NCBI RefSeq assembly: GCF_001982635.1
Contig: NZ_MKFI01000001.1
Span: 62,001 to 126,000, forward strand
From: Bradyrhizobium mercantei
Lineage (GTDB): Bacteria; Pseudomonadota; Alphaproteobacteria; Rhizobiales; Xanthobacteraceae
Direction: 5' to 3'
Length of the DNA stretch: 64,000 nt
This document shows positions 1-8,945 of the stretch, piece after piece. Positions within the stretch are counted from its first letter, which is position 1; every line of letters starts with the position of its first letter. Both the position numbers and the translations under genes were made by a program. The notes under the pieces were generated by a model. That model did no database searches and had not been told where the DNA came from. It saw only the letters and a list, made by a program, of their open reading frames with translations.

Positions 1-292
1 AGCGCGAGTTGACGAAGTACTGCGCCGAACGCTTGGCAGCATCGGCAACGCCGTCCTGGGCCGACCGCTTGGTGCCGACGAACAGGATGCGGCCGCCCTT
101 GGCGACGGTATCGCTGACCGCCTGCAAGGCACGGTGCAGCATCGGCACGGTCTGCGCGAGGTCGATGATGTGGATGTTGTTGCGGGCGCCGAAGATGTAA
201 TCCTGCATCTTCGGGTTCCAGCGGTGGGCCTGGTGGCCAAAGTGAACGCCAGCTTCAAGCAACTGACGCATAGAAAAATCGGGCAGCGACAT
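1..292 (-). CDS. rpsB: 30S ribosomal protein S2, N-terminal part (runs off the window)
   Basis: The minus-strand frame starts at the ATG complementary to 290-292 and reads into the window edge, giving the first 97 residues. It begins [20 protein letters not shown] and continues with [21 protein letters not shown] and FVGTKRSAQ, which are hallmark S2 sequences. S2 is a late-assembling protein of the small ribosomal subunit that contacts S1. The gene is usually followed by tsf, which would lie outside the window. The three-prime end is missing only because the window stops. Confidence 0.97.
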   Translation of the reverse strand, partial: MSLPDFSMRQLLEAGVHFGHQAHRWNPKMQDYIFGARNNIHIIDLAQTVPMLHRALQAVSDTVAKGGRILFVGTKRSAQDGVADAAKRSAQYFVNSR

Positions 293-405
293 AGGTCTAA
301 TTCTCCGGTTGGTTCCTCCGGAAACGTGTGAGCAGACGAGCCTGAATGGCCCGGCTGCCACCGGACGGCCTTTGAGAGCCATGTTTCCGTGTGAGATGGC
401 GCGCT

Positions 406-433
406 ATATAGCGCGATTTGCGCCAGAAGCAAG
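406..433 (-). promoter_or_regulatory. Candidate rpsB promoter
   Basis: Read on the minus strand, TTGCTT (432-427) is followed 15 bases later by CTATAT (411-406), about 115 bases before the rpsB start codon. The -10-like hexamer lies inside a perfect 16-bp palindrome, CGCGCTATATAGCGCG (400-415). The 399-base gap 293-691 holds no convincing ORF; this is the only promoter-like signal I can support in it. The assignment is inferred from hexamers and position. Confidence 0.4.
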
Positions 434-691
434 GAAATACGGCCGGTTACACCGGCCGGACAGGCCCAAATGGTGCCGAAACGGCCCTGTTTGGCGTCCC
501 AAGGCCTATCGCGGGTGCGCGCGGCCAAAATATCGAAAAACAACCCCATGCAAAGGGAGCCGGCGGCGACGAGCAGCTTGACCCGTCGGGCAAATCACCG
601 CCACATTTCCAATATTCCGAAATTACAACCCACTCCTCGCGGGCGCAGCGAAACATCGCCCCTTTAGAAGCCGAATGCGATCGCCCTGCCC

Positions 692-3600
692 CTACAGCGT
701 CTGCACGTCGACCACGCCCGCGACCGCCTTGATCGCCCCGGCGATCTGCGGCGAAACCTTGTAGCGGCCGGGCAGCTTCATCTCCACCTCGGTTTCGAGG
801 TCCAGCATCATCACCAGCGAGACGTCGCCGTCGGCTGCACCTGCCGGCGGCGCAGCTGCCGGCGCGGGCTTGACCGCCGGCGGCTTTGCAGCGCCACCCG
901 GCGCGGGTGCGGCGTCCGGCATGTTGAGCCGGCGGGCGATCGAATCCAGCGGCTTGGTGTCGCGCACAAAGATGCGCAGACCCTTTTGCGTCTTGGCCGC
1001 GGCGTGATCCAGCGGCTCGGCGTGCAGCACCCTCGCCCGCACGTCCTCACCCTGCAGCTCGGCGCCGAGCTGCAGCAGCACGGCCGCCCCCGGCTCGAGC
1101 ACGTCGCGGTATTGCGCGAGGCCCTCCGAGAACAGCACCGCCTCGAAATGGCCGGTCGGGTCCGACAGGCCCATGATGCCCATCTTGTTGCCGGTCTTGG
1201 TGCGCCGCTCCATGCGCGACACCACCGTTGCCGCGACCTTGCCTGCCGTCGCGCCGGTCTTCACCGCGCGCGAGAATTCCGCCCAGGACTGCACCCGCAG
1301 CCGCTTCAGCGCGGTGGCGTAATCGTCGAGCGGATGGCCCGACAGGAAGAAGCCGATCGCATCATATTCACGCCGCAAGCGGTCCGCCGGCAGCCAGGGC
1401 TCGACCTGCGGCAGGATGATGCTGGGCGCGTCCGGCGCGCTGCCGAACATGTCGTTCTGGCCCGAGGTCGCTGCCTCATGGCTGCGCTGGCAGGCGGCGA
1501 GGATCGCATCCGCGCCGGCGAACACGCGCGCCCGGTTCGGGTCGAGCGTGTCGAATGCGCCGGCCGCCGCAAGGCTCTCGATGATCCGCTTGTTGACCGC
1601 GCGCGGGCTGACCCGCGCGGCGAAATCGGCCAGCGAAGTGAAGACGCCGCCCTTGTCGCGCTCGGCGATGATCTGCTCCACGGCCTGGATGCCGACGCCC
1701 TTCAGCGCGGCGAGCGCGTAATAGATCGTGTTGCCGCTGACCTCGAAGGTCGGGCCGGAGCGATTGATGTTGGGCGCCTCGACCTTGATGCCGAGCCGCT
1801 GCGCCTCGGAACGGAATTCGGACAGCTTGTCGGTGTTGTTGAGTTCGAGCGTCATCGACGCCGCGAGGAACTCGACCGGATAATGCGCCTTCATGTAGGC
1901 GGTGTGGTACGACACCAGCGCATAGGCCGCCGCGTGGCTCTTGTTGAAGCCGTAGTCGGCGAATTTGGCGAGCAGCTCGAAGATCGTCTCGGCCTGGCCC
2001 TTGCCCACGCCGTTCTTCATCGCGCCGGCGACGAAGATGTCGCGCTGCTTGTCCATCTCGGCGCGGATCTTCTTGCCCATCGCGCGACGCAGCAGGTCGG
2101 CCTGGCCGAGCGAATAGCCCGCCATCTGCTGCGCGATCTGCATCACCTGTTCCTGATAGATGATGACGCCGAAGGTCTCCTTCAGGATCGGCTCCAGGAT
2201 CGGATGCAGATATTCCGATTCCTCATCGCCGTGCTTGCGCGCGCAATAGGTCGGGATGTTCGCCATCGGGCCCGGGCGATACAACGCCACCAGCGCGATG
2301 ATGTCCTCGAAGCGGTCCGGCCGCATATCGATCAGCGCCCGCCGCATGCCCTGGCTTTCCACCTGGAACACGCCGACCACATCGCCCCGCGCCAGCATCT
2401 GGTAGCTCGGCGCATCGTCGATCGGCAGCGTCGCGAGATCGACATGGACGTCGCGCTGCTTCAGCAGCTTGACCGCGACGTCGAGCACCGTCAGCGTTTT
2501 CAGGCCGAGGAAGTCGAATTTCACGAGGCCGGCCGGCTCGACCCATTTCATGTTGAACTGGGTGACCGGCATGTCGGATTTCGGATCGCGGTACATCGGC
2601 ACCAGCTCGCTCAGCGGCCGGTCACCGATCACGATACCTGCGGCGTGGGTCGAGGCGTGGCGGGTCAGGCCCTCGAGACGCTGCGCGATGTCGAACGCAC
2701 GCGCCACCACCGGATCCTCGTCGCGGAACGCCTGCAGCTTGGGCTCGCCCTCGATCGCCTGCGCCAGCGTCACCGGAGCCGCGGGATTCTGCGGCACCAG
2801 CTTGGTCAGCTTGTCGACCTGCCCGTACGGCATCTGCAGCACGCGCCCGACGTCGCGCAGCACGCCGCGCGCCTGCAGCGTACCGAAGGTGATGATCTGC
2901 GCCACCTGGTCGCGGCCGTAGCGCTCCTGCACGTACTGGATCACCTCGCCGCGGCGGTCCTGGCAGAAGTCGATGTCGAAGTCCGGCATCGAGACGCGTT
3001 CCGGATTGAGGAAGCGCTCGAACAGCAGCGCAAACCGCATCGGATCGAGGTCGGTGATGGTGAGCACCCAGGCGACCAGCGAACCCGCGCCGGAGCCGCG
3101 GCCCGGTCCGACCGGAATGCCCTGCGCCTTCGCCCATTTGATGAAGTCCGACACGATCAGGAAGTAGCCCGCGTATTTCATGCGGGTGATGACGTCGAGC
3201 TCGAAGGCCAGCCGCTTGCTGTAGTCCTCTTCGGTCATGCCCGGCGAGAGACCATGCACCCGGAGACGATTCGCGAGCCCCTCCTCGGCCTGGCGCTTCA
3301 GCTCGGCGGCCTCGTCGGCGGCAGCATCGGAACTCTGCGCGGCACCGACGGTGAAGAACGGCAGGATCGGCTTGCGGGTCTTCGGCCGGAACGAGCAGCG
3401 CTCGGCGATCTCCACCGTCGAGGCCAGCGCCTCCGGAATGTCGGCGAACAGCACCGCCATTTCCGCGCGGGTCTTGAAGCGGTGATCCGGGGTCAGCTGC
3501 TCGCGGTTGGTCTCGGCGATCAGATGGCCGCCGGCGATGCACAGCAGCGCGTCATGCGATTCGTAGTCGTCACTGCTGGCGAAATACGGCTCGTTGGTCG

Positions 3601-4219
3601 CAACCAGCGGCAGGCCCTTGCTGTAGGCAAGATCGATCAGGCCGCCCTCGGTGCGGCGCTCCTTGTCGATGCCGTGGCGCTGCAATTCGATGTAGAGCCG
3701 ATCGCCGAACAGGCCGGCCAGACGTTCGCAGCGGGTGGCGGCCAGCGCCGCCTGCTCGGCACGCAGCGCGAGCGCAATCGGCCCGTCGGGGCCGCCGGTC
3801 AGTGCGATCAGATCGTCGGCGGCGTCGGTGAGCCAGTCGAGCTTGATGTGTGGCGTCTGGTTGACCGGCGTCTCCAGGAACGCCCGCGAGTTCAGCCGCA
3901 TCAGGTTCTGGTACCCGCGCTCGCGTGCCGCCAGCAGCACGATTCGGGCAGGTCCGGTCGTCGCCAGGATGCTCCGCGTATTCGGGTCGACGTCGCCGAA
4001 ATCCACCGCAACCTCGCAGCCGACGATCGGCTGGATGCCGTAGCCGGCCATCTTGTCGGAGAATTCCAGCGCCCCGAACATGTTGTCGGTATCGGTGAGC
4101 GCGAGCGCCGGCTGGCGGTCGGCCTTGGCGAGTTCGCCGAGCTTGGCGATCTTGATCGAGCCCTTCAGCAGCGAATAGGCGGAATGAACGTGAAGATGAA
4201 CGAATCCGGCATTCGGCAT
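692..4219 (-). CDS. dnaE: DNA polymerase III alpha subunit
   Basis: This 1175-residue protein is the replicative polymerase catalytic subunit, and its length is normal for DnaE1. The N-terminal PHP domain opens with HLHVHSAYSLLKGS (His8, 10, 12). The palm active site is PDFDIDF at 412-418, giving Asp413 and Asp415, with the third carboxylate in KFDFLGLKTL (Asp569). The fingers region and helix-hairpin-helix follow, then an OB-fold at roughly 1010-1090. A Pro/Ala-rich linker precedes a short C-terminal segment. It lies upstream of rpsB on the same strand, separated by 399 bases. Confidence 0.98.
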   Translation of the reverse strand: MPNAGFVHLHVHSAYSLLKGSIKIAKLGELAKADRQPALALTDTDNMFGALEFSDKMAGYGIQPIVGCEVAVDFGDVDPNTRSILATTGPARIVLLAARERGYQNLMRLNSRAFLETPVNQTPHIKLDWLTDAADDLIALTGGPDGPIALALRAEQAALAATRCERLAGLFGDRLYIELQRHGIDKERRTEGGLIDLAYSKGLPLVATNEPYFASSDDYESHDALLCIAGGHLIAETNREQLTPDHRFKTRAEMAVLFADIPEALASTVEIAERCSFRPKTRKPILPFFTVGAAQSSDAAADEAAELKRQAEEGLANRLRVHGLSPGMTEEDYSKRLAFELDVITRMKYAGYFLIVSDFIKWAKAQGIPVGPGRGSGAGSLVAWVLTITDLDPMRFALLFERFLNPERVSMPDFDIDFCQDRRGEVIQYVQERYGRDQVAQIITFGTLQARGVLRDVGRVLQMPYGQVDKLTKLVPQNPAAPVTLAQAIEGEPKLQAFRDEDPVVARAFDIAQRLEGLTRHASTHAAGIVIGDRPLSELVPMYRDPKSDMPVTQFNMKWVEPAGLVKFDFLGLKTLTVLDVAVKLLKQRDVHVDLATLPIDDAPSYQMLARGDVVGVFQVESQGMRRALIDMRPDRFEDIIALVALYRPGPMANIPTYCARKHGDEESEYLHPILEPILKETFGVIIYQEQVMQIAQQMAGYSLGQADLLRRAMGKKIRAEMDKQRDIFVAGAMKNGVGKGQAETIFELLAKFADYGFNKSHAAAYALVSYHTAYMKAHYPVEFLAASMTLELNNTDKLSEFRSEAQRLGIKVEAPNINRSGPTFEVSGNTIYYALAALKGVGIQAVEQIIAERDKGGVFTSLADFAARVSPRAVNKRIIESLAAAGAFDTLDPNRARVFAGADAILAACQRSHEAATSGQNDMFGSAPDAPSIILPQVEPWLPADRLRREYDAIGFFLSGHPLDDYATALKRLRVQSWAEFSRAVKTGATAGKVAATVVSRMERRTKTGNKMGIMGLSDPTGHFEAVLFSEGLAQYRDVLEPGAAVLLQLGAELQGEDVRARVLHAEPLDHAAAKTQKGLRIFVRDTKPLDSIARRLNMPDAAPAPGGAAKPPAVKPAPAAAPPAGAADGDVSLVMMLDLETEVEMKLPGRYKVSPQIAGAIKAVAGVVDVQTL

Positions 4220-4433
4220 GGCTGCTTACGGGATCTCTTGAAGTCAGGGATGGAGCGAGCGCCAAGGCCGGAACTCGGAAGCGTCAGACCCGACTCGCAT
4301 CCCCATCGTGGGGCCTTGCCCCTGCCAAGTCCACGCCGAACGCGACGTGGCGGCAGGTCCTCCCGCTTTTCCCCAGGGGGCATGGGAGAGGTCACCAGGG
4401 ACAAGCTATGCCCCTGTCCCCGCGCGCACATTT

Positions 4434-4532
4434 TCAGAACTGGGTGATCAGCTGAGCCCAAACCGCGATCATCCCGACGAACAGCGTGATCGATGCCAGC
4501 GCCGCAGCTTCCTGCACGAAAATCTTCAACAT
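4434..4532 (-). CDS. 32-residue single-pass membrane peptide
   Basis: A short minus-strand ORF with a good ribosome-binding site (AGGGAGAG about 8 bases before the ATG) encodes MLKIFVQEAAALASITLFVG followed by MIAVWAQLITQF. It has a short amphipathic start and one hydrophobic segment of about 20 residues, with no cysteines. It resembles the tiny accessory subunits and membrane regulators found beside larger complexes, but nothing here identifies its partner. It sits between dnaE and the Cys-rich gene on the same strand, with about 210 bases of GC-rich sequence separating it from dnaE. Confidence 0.6.
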   Translation of the reverse strand: MLKIFVQEAAALASITLFVGMIAVWAQLITQF

Positions 4533-4708
4533 GGCCGCTCTCCCTGAACTGGAACGTATGAAGAACATTGTTCCTTTTTTGTTCTTGGAGTCAAGCAACG
4601 GCCAGCGGGCCGCCTTGGAAACTGAGGTCGATAGTTAATGGCGCGACCGGCGAGGTGTCGGGCCAGCTGGGCGCTCATCCGCCTCCAGCAGCGCAGAGCT
4701 TCCGCTGT

Positions 4709-4918
4709 TCACCCGCAACATTTCCCGGCCTGCATCGGCGGGCACGGGACGCTTCCGTATGAGCAGTAGACGCAGCAATCGCCCGCTTTCGGCTTCAGCC
4801 GGGTGCCACATCCCTTGCAGTCGTAGAAGAACTGGCAGGCGTCGATCGGCATGGTCTCGGCAGACACATGGCCGCAGGATGGGCAGGTCAGTTCGGAGAT
4901 CAGGCGCGGTTCCGTCAT
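4709..4918 (-). CDS. Small Cys-rich GDCC-type protein
   Basis: The 69-residue product carries CPSCGH near the N-terminus, CKGCG in the middle, and the motif GDCCVYCSYGSVPCPPMQ at 47-64, ending in KCCG. The GDCCxxCSYGxxxCPP motif recurs in small conserved proteobacterial proteins of unknown function, often near metal-resistance genes. A zinc- or other metal-binding role is likely from the ten cysteines. I chose the internal ATG complementary to 4916-4918 because a longer reading (to 4966) adds 16 unconserved-looking residues. No partner gene is evident. Confidence 0.7.
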   Translation of the reverse strand: MTEPRLISELTCPSCGHVSAETMPIDACQFFYDCKGCGTRLKPKAGDCCVYCSYGSVPCPPMQAGKCCG

Positions 4919-5010
4919 GGCTCGAATATGTGACGTCGACGGCTGGTCGAAAACCCCCACCCTCAAAACGAACCGCGCGCCGCGCCGGCGGTCAATCCGT
5001 CAAGCCAACA

Positions 5011-5040
5011 AAAAACCCCGGGCCGAAGCCCGGGGTTTTC
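5011..5040 (-). terminator. Rho-independent terminator of the ropB-like gene
   Basis: An 8-bp perfect stem CCCCGGGC / GCCCGGGG (5016-5023 with 5028-5035) encloses a four-base loop. On the minus strand it is followed by TTTTTTG. It lies 26 bases past the stop of the outer membrane protein gene. Confidence 0.85.
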
Positions 5041-5065
5041 GATGCCGCTTGAATTAAGCGAGCGA

Positions 5066-5800
5066 TCAGTAACGCGCGATGATCGGACCACCGAACTTGT
5101 AGTTCAGACGGCCGAGGACCATGTCGGTGTCGCCACCGGTGTGGAAGCCGGTCACGGCAACGCCGGCCGGGGTCACGAAGGTCGCGCCATGCGTGTCTTC
5201 GAAGATGTGGTTGTACTCGACGCCGAGCGACCAGCCCTGGGCGAAGGCGAATTCGAGGCCAACACCAACCGTCGGGCTCCAACGGGTGTCGTAGCCGGTC
5301 TGGGACGCCAGCACGCCGCCGGGAGCCAGGAACTGGTAGTTGCGATCGGTGACCGCAGCACCGCCCTTGGCGTAGAGCAGGACGTTGTTCCAGGCGTAGC
5401 CGATCTGGCCGGTGAACAGGCCGAACGCATCGGTCTTCGAACGGACAACGCCGCCCGCGACGAAATTGTTCGAAGCGCTGCCGGTCAGGTCAGCCCAGTT
5501 GCCCTGAGCTTCGAGACCGAACACCCAACCACCGGTCTGCCAGCGGTAGCCGACCTGACCACCGACGGTGCCGCCGTTGGCATCGTAGCTGCCGGCCTGG
5601 CCGAAGCCATCGACCGAACGGTTGTCGTGGCTCTGGGCCCAACCACCGTTGATACCGATGTAGAAGCCGGTCCAATCATAAACAGTCGCGACGATCGGCG
5701 GCGGAGCCTTGGTGTAAGGGCGAGCCGCGAGGTCAGCCGCGGAGGCAGCCGTCGCGCTGAGCGCAATCATGCTGGCGGTGACAAGCAAAATCTTTTTCAT
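5066..5800 (-). CDS. RopB/Omp25-family outer membrane beta-barrel protein
   Basis: The 244-residue protein starts MKKILLVTASMIALSATAAS, a clear Sec signal peptide ending ASA-AD. The mature part begins with DLAARPYTKAPPP and YDWTGFYIGINGGW, the standard opening of the rhizobial Omp25/RopB/Omp31 porin-like family, and ends with NYKFGGPIIARY, an aromatic-terminated last strand. It should form an eight-strand barrel in the outer membrane and be abundant. The start at 5800 is preferred over the 11-residue extension to 5833 because it puts the signal peptide at the N-terminus. It is monocistronic with its own terminator. Confidence 0.9.
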   Translation of the reverse strand: MKKILLVTASMIALSATAASAADLAARPYTKAPPPIVATVYDWTGFYIGINGGWAQSHDNRSVDGFGQAGSYDANGGTVGGQVGYRWQTGGWVFGLEAQGNWADLTGSASNNFVAGGVVRSKTDAFGLFTGQIGYAWNNVLLYAKGGAAVTDRNYQFLAPGGVLASQTGYDTRWSPTVGVGLEFAFAQGWSLGVEYNHIFEDTHGATFVTPAGVAVTGFHTGGDTDMVLGRLNYKFGGPIIARY

Positions 5801-6091
5801 TTTCCCGTTCCAACTTTTTCTACAGGCCCCCAAGGCCGCGAGACACCGTCATAGCAGCCCTCGTCGGAATTGCTGTAACTTCGCTGCAACAGGCAGGCCC
5901 AAACGACTTCGCTCAAATTTGAAGTTAATACTGTATTACAGGCACTTCTTGGAACTTTTGCCACATAGCTGCCGCATAATTTTCACAATTCAAATCCGCG
6001 TCCAGAAGCCGCGCGCAAGATCGTGTTGACCGGAACCGGCTTGTCCGATTTGGATCGTCGCCGAGATCGAAATCTTCGCGAGTCATAAGGA

Positions 6092-6388
6092 ATGCACATG
6101 CGGACGATGATTCTTGCTGCGGCGTCGGTGGTCGCATTCGCAACGCTGGGTCCTGCACCGGCGCATGCCGTCGGCGTGCGCTACCCGTTCTGCATTCAGG
6201 GCGACCGCTATCCCGGTCTGAGCAACTGCTCCTATCCGTCCTATCAGGCATGCCTCGCCACCGCATCGGGCATCGGGCAGACCTGCATCGCCAACCCCTA
6301 TTATGCCGGCGACAACGACCCGCGTTCGTATCTTCATACGCCCGCGCGGGAGCGCGGTGACAGCTTCTTCGACCTGTTCATCCACTGA
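6092..6388 (+). CDS. DUF3551 small secreted protein (first of two)
   Basis: A 98-residue protein with a signal peptide (MRTMILAAASVVAFATLGPA, cleavage after HA). The mature region contains YPFCIQG, NCSYPSYQACLATASG and CIANPYY, the four-cysteine DUF3551 pattern very common in Bradyrhizobium and its relatives. The function is unknown; two disulfides in the periplasm are likely. Translation may begin at the second Met (6098). A second family member follows at 6506. The 258-base gap before it (5834-6091) separates it from the divergent outer membrane protein gene. Confidence 0.8.
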   Translation: MHMRTMILAAASVVAFATLGPAPAHAVGVRYPFCIQGDRYPGLSNCSYPSYQACLATASGIGQTCIANPYYAGDNDPRSYLHTPARERGDSFFDLFIH

Positions 6389-6505
6389 CCGCCGATCCGG
6401 CAGAAACGGGCGCGGGAATGTGAGTTGATGCACACCCGCACAGCCGCCTATTCACGCGCATGCTCAGCATGAGCGTCGCAGGCGCCTGGTCGACGGGAGA
6501 TCCTG

Positions 6506-6775
6506 ATGCGCGGCCTGATTCTGGCCCTGTTGGCTCTGGGTACTGCGGCGGTCGCACCAGCGAGCGCGCAGAAATACGACTCGACCTCGCCGGTCTGCAA
6601 AACCAACTACCGTTGGGGCGGAGAAGATACCGACTGCGGCTACACGTCGCTGGCGCAGTGCCAGGCCACGGCGTCCGGCCTGCCCGCAATCTGCATCAAC
6701 AACCCCTATTATGCCGGGCCGCCGGTCGACCGTCTGCCGAGGGCGTATAATAGACGGTCCCGACCGGCCCATTGA
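6506..6775 (+). CDS. DUF3551 small secreted protein (second of two)
   Basis: An 89-residue paralogue of the preceding gene: signal peptide MRGLILALLALGTAAVAPAS ending ASAQ, then SPVCKTNYRWGG, DCGYTSLAQCQATASG and CINNPYYAG. It shares the Cys spacing and the NPYYAG ending of its neighbour, which points to a tandem duplication that has diverged. The upstream sequence has GGGAGA at about 8 bases. Function unknown. It converges on lolD. Confidence 0.8.
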   Translation: MRGLILALLALGTAAVAPASAQKYDSTSPVCKTNYRWGGEDTDCGYTSLAQCQATASGLPAICINNPYYAGPPVDRLPRAYNRRSRPAH

Positions 6776-6885
6776 GGGAGACAGCCTTTCCGTTCCAGTT
6801 GAAGCTGAGCGGAAAAACGGCTTAGAGTCTTGGCGTTAGCGCGCGTTCTTCACGCAAGCCGGCAGCCGCTTCGCGCGATAACGCA

Positions 6886-7584
6886 CTATTCGAGCTCGAC
6901 GATTTGTCCGTTCGCGAGCGACACCCGGCGATCCATCCGGGCGGCGAGATCGAGATTGTGGGTCGCGATCAGCATGGCGACGCGGGTCGCCTTGACCAGT
7001 TGCATCAGCGCGTTGAAGACGTGATCGGCCGTGCCCGGATCGAGATTGCCGGTCGGCTCGTCCGCCAGCAGCACCCGCGGAGCGTTGGCAACCGCGCGCG
7101 CGATCGCTACGCGCTGCTGTTCTCCGCCCGAGAGTTCGGCCGGACGATGGGTGACGCGATCGCCGAGCCCGAGATAGGACAGGATCTCGGTCGACCGTTT
7201 CACGGTCTCGGAGCGCTTGAGGCCACGAATCATCTGCGGCAGCATGACGTTCTCGAGCGCCGAAAACTCCGGCAGCAGCCGATGCGATTGATAGACGAAG
7301 CCGATATCGGAACGGCGAATCTGCGTGCGGTCGACATCGGACATCTGTGAGGTCGGGGTGCCCGCGACATAGACCTCGCCGTCATCGGGGCTCTCCAGCA
7401 GACCCGCGATGTGCAGCAAGGTCGACTTGCCCGATCCCGACGGCGCCACCAGTGCCACCGACTGACCTGGCCACAGCGCAAGCTTGGCGCCGTTGAGAAC
7501 CGTCAGCGTCGCTTCGCCCTGCCGGTATTCCCGCTTGATGTCATGAAGATAGACGACCGGTACGTCTTCCGCCCCCTCCGCCAT
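6886..7584 (-). CDS. lolD: Lipoprotein-releasing ABC transporter ATPase LolD
   Basis: This 232-residue protein is the cytoplasmic ATPase that powers release of outer-membrane lipoproteins from the inner membrane to LolA. Walker A is APSGSGKST (47-55), the Q-loop is YQS (98-100), the ABC signature is [14 protein letters not shown] (151-164), and Walker B is RVLLADEP (170-177). The start codon lies 9 bases after the stop of the membrane subunit gene, so the two are co-transcribed. MacB-type ATPases look similar; the LolC/E-like partner favours Lol. Confidence 0.93.
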   Translation of the reverse strand: MAEGAEDVPVVYLHDIKREYRQGEATLTVLNGAKLALWPGQSVALVAPSGSGKSTLLHIAGLLESPDDGEVYVAGTPTSQMSDVDRTQIRRSDIGFVYQSHRLLPEFSALENVMLPQMIRGLKRSETVKRSTEILSYLGLGDRVTHRPAELSGGEQQRVAIARAVANAPRVLLADEPTGNLDPGTADHVFNALMQLVKATRVAMLIATHNLDLAARMDRRVSLANGQIVELE

Positions 7585-7593
7585 GTGCGCTCC

Positions 7594-8874
7594 TTACTCG
7601 TACCGGAGCGCATCGACCGGATCGAGGCGCGCGGCGCGCCACGACGGGTAGAGCGTCGCCAGGAAAGACAGCGTCAGCGCCATGATCACGACGGCCAGCG
7701 TCTCGCCGAAATCGACCTCAGCCGGCAGCTTGGAGAGGAAGTACAGCTCCGGCGAGAACAGCTCGGTGTTGGTGAGCCATGACAGGAACTGCCTGATCGA
7801 TTCGATGTTCAGGCAGATCAGCATGCCGACCGCAAAGCCGGTCAGCGTTCCAACCACACCGATCGAGGCGCCGGTGATCAGAAAGATTCGCATGATCGAG
7901 CCCTGCGAGGCCCCCATCGTGCGCAGGATCGCGATGTCCTGCCCCTTGTCCTTCACCAGCATGATCAGACCTGAAACGATGTTGAGCGCCGCGACCAGCA
8001 CGATCATGGTCAGGATCAGGAACATCACGTTGCGTTCGACCTGCAGCGCGTTGAAGAAGGTCGAGTTGCGCTGCCGCCAGTCGACCAGGAAGACCGGCCT
8101 GCCGGCGGCCTCCGTCACCAGCTTGCGGTAGGTCTCGATCTTGTCCGGATTGGTGGTGAACACCTCGATCGAGGACACGTCGTTGTTGCGGTTGAAATAG
8201 GCCTGCGCCTCGGTCAGCGGCATGAACACGAAAGTCGAGTCGTATTCCGACATGCCGATCTCGAACACCGCGGTGATCTTGTACGGCTTGATGCGCGGCG
8301 TGGTGCCCATCGGCGTCACCGCGCCCTTCGGCGAGACCAGCGTGATCATGTCACCGGCATGCAGCGAGAGCTGATCGGCCAGCCTGCGGCCGATCGCGAC
8401 CCCCTGCCCCTCGTCAAAACCCTCGAGCGAGCCCTGCTTGATGTTCTTGGCGATCGAGGTGAGGTTGTTGAGATCGTCGGCGCGGATGCCACGGATGAAG
8501 ACGCCGGCGGCGTTGAACGGCGATGATCCGAGCCCCTGCCCGTCGACGACAGGCGCAGCGAGCCGGATGCCCTGGACCTGGCTGATGCGATCGGCGACGT
8601 CCTTCCAGTCGGTCAGCGGCGATTCCAGCGGCTGCACCAGAAGATGCCCGTTGAGACCGAGGATCTTGTCGAGCAATTCCTTGCGGAAGCCGTTCATGAC
8701 CGCCATCACCACGATCAGCGTGGCGACGCCGAGCATGATGCCGAGGAACGAAAAGCCGGCGATGACCGAAATGAACCCTTCCTTGCGGCGCGCGCGCAGA
8801 TAGCGTCCGGACAGCAGCCATTCGAATGGCGCAAAAGGCGGGGTACGGACTGGCTCGTTCATGGTCTCATCCAT
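7594..8874 (-). CDS. Lipoprotein-releasing system permease LolC/LolE
   Basis: The 426-residue inner-membrane protein has one TM near 40-65 (GFSFLGIMLGVATLIVVMAV), a long periplasmic domain, and three C-terminal TM helices around 280-405 ending LDPVDALRYE, typical for LolC/LolE (FtsX-like fold). Alphaproteobacteria commonly carry one such gene, whose product may act as a homodimer, so the C versus E label cannot be settled here. It precedes lolD directly and follows proS on the same strand. Confidence 0.92.
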   Translation of the reverse strand: MDETMNEPVRTPPFAPFEWLLSGRYLRARRKEGFISVIAGFSFLGIMLGVATLIVVMAVMNGFRKELLDKILGLNGHLLVQPLESPLTDWKDVADRISQVQGIRLAAPVVDGQGLGSSPFNAAGVFIRGIRADDLNNLTSIAKNIKQGSLEGFDEGQGVAIGRRLADQLSLHAGDMITLVSPKGAVTPMGTTPRIKPYKITAVFEIGMSEYDSTFVFMPLTEAQAYFNRNNDVSSIEVFTTNPDKIETYRKLVTEAAGRPVFLVDWRQRNSTFFNALQVERNVMFLILTMIVLVAALNIVSGLIMLVKDKGQDIAILRTMGASQGSIMRIFLITGASIGVVGTLTGFAVGMLICLNIESIRQFLSWLTNTELFSPELYFLSKLPAEVDFGETLAVVIMALTLSFLATLYPSWRAARLDPVDALRYE

Positions 8875-8945
8875 CTCTCGATAATCCCATGATTCGGGCC
8901 AAATGTGGCCGGATTACCCCGCCGATCGCGCGGCGTGAATAAACT

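Noticed and set aside
986..4447. A 1153-codon plus-strand open frame opposite dnaE
   Set aside because: It is a GC-driven shadow: Arg/His/Leu/Glu-rich low-complexity translation with no family, exactly antisense to a certain gene.
6026..6091. An EcfG-type general-stress promoter (GGAAC...CGTT) upstream of the first DUF3551 gene
   Set aside because: GGAAC is present but the second element is CGTC at 19 bases rather than CGTT at 16-17 bases.
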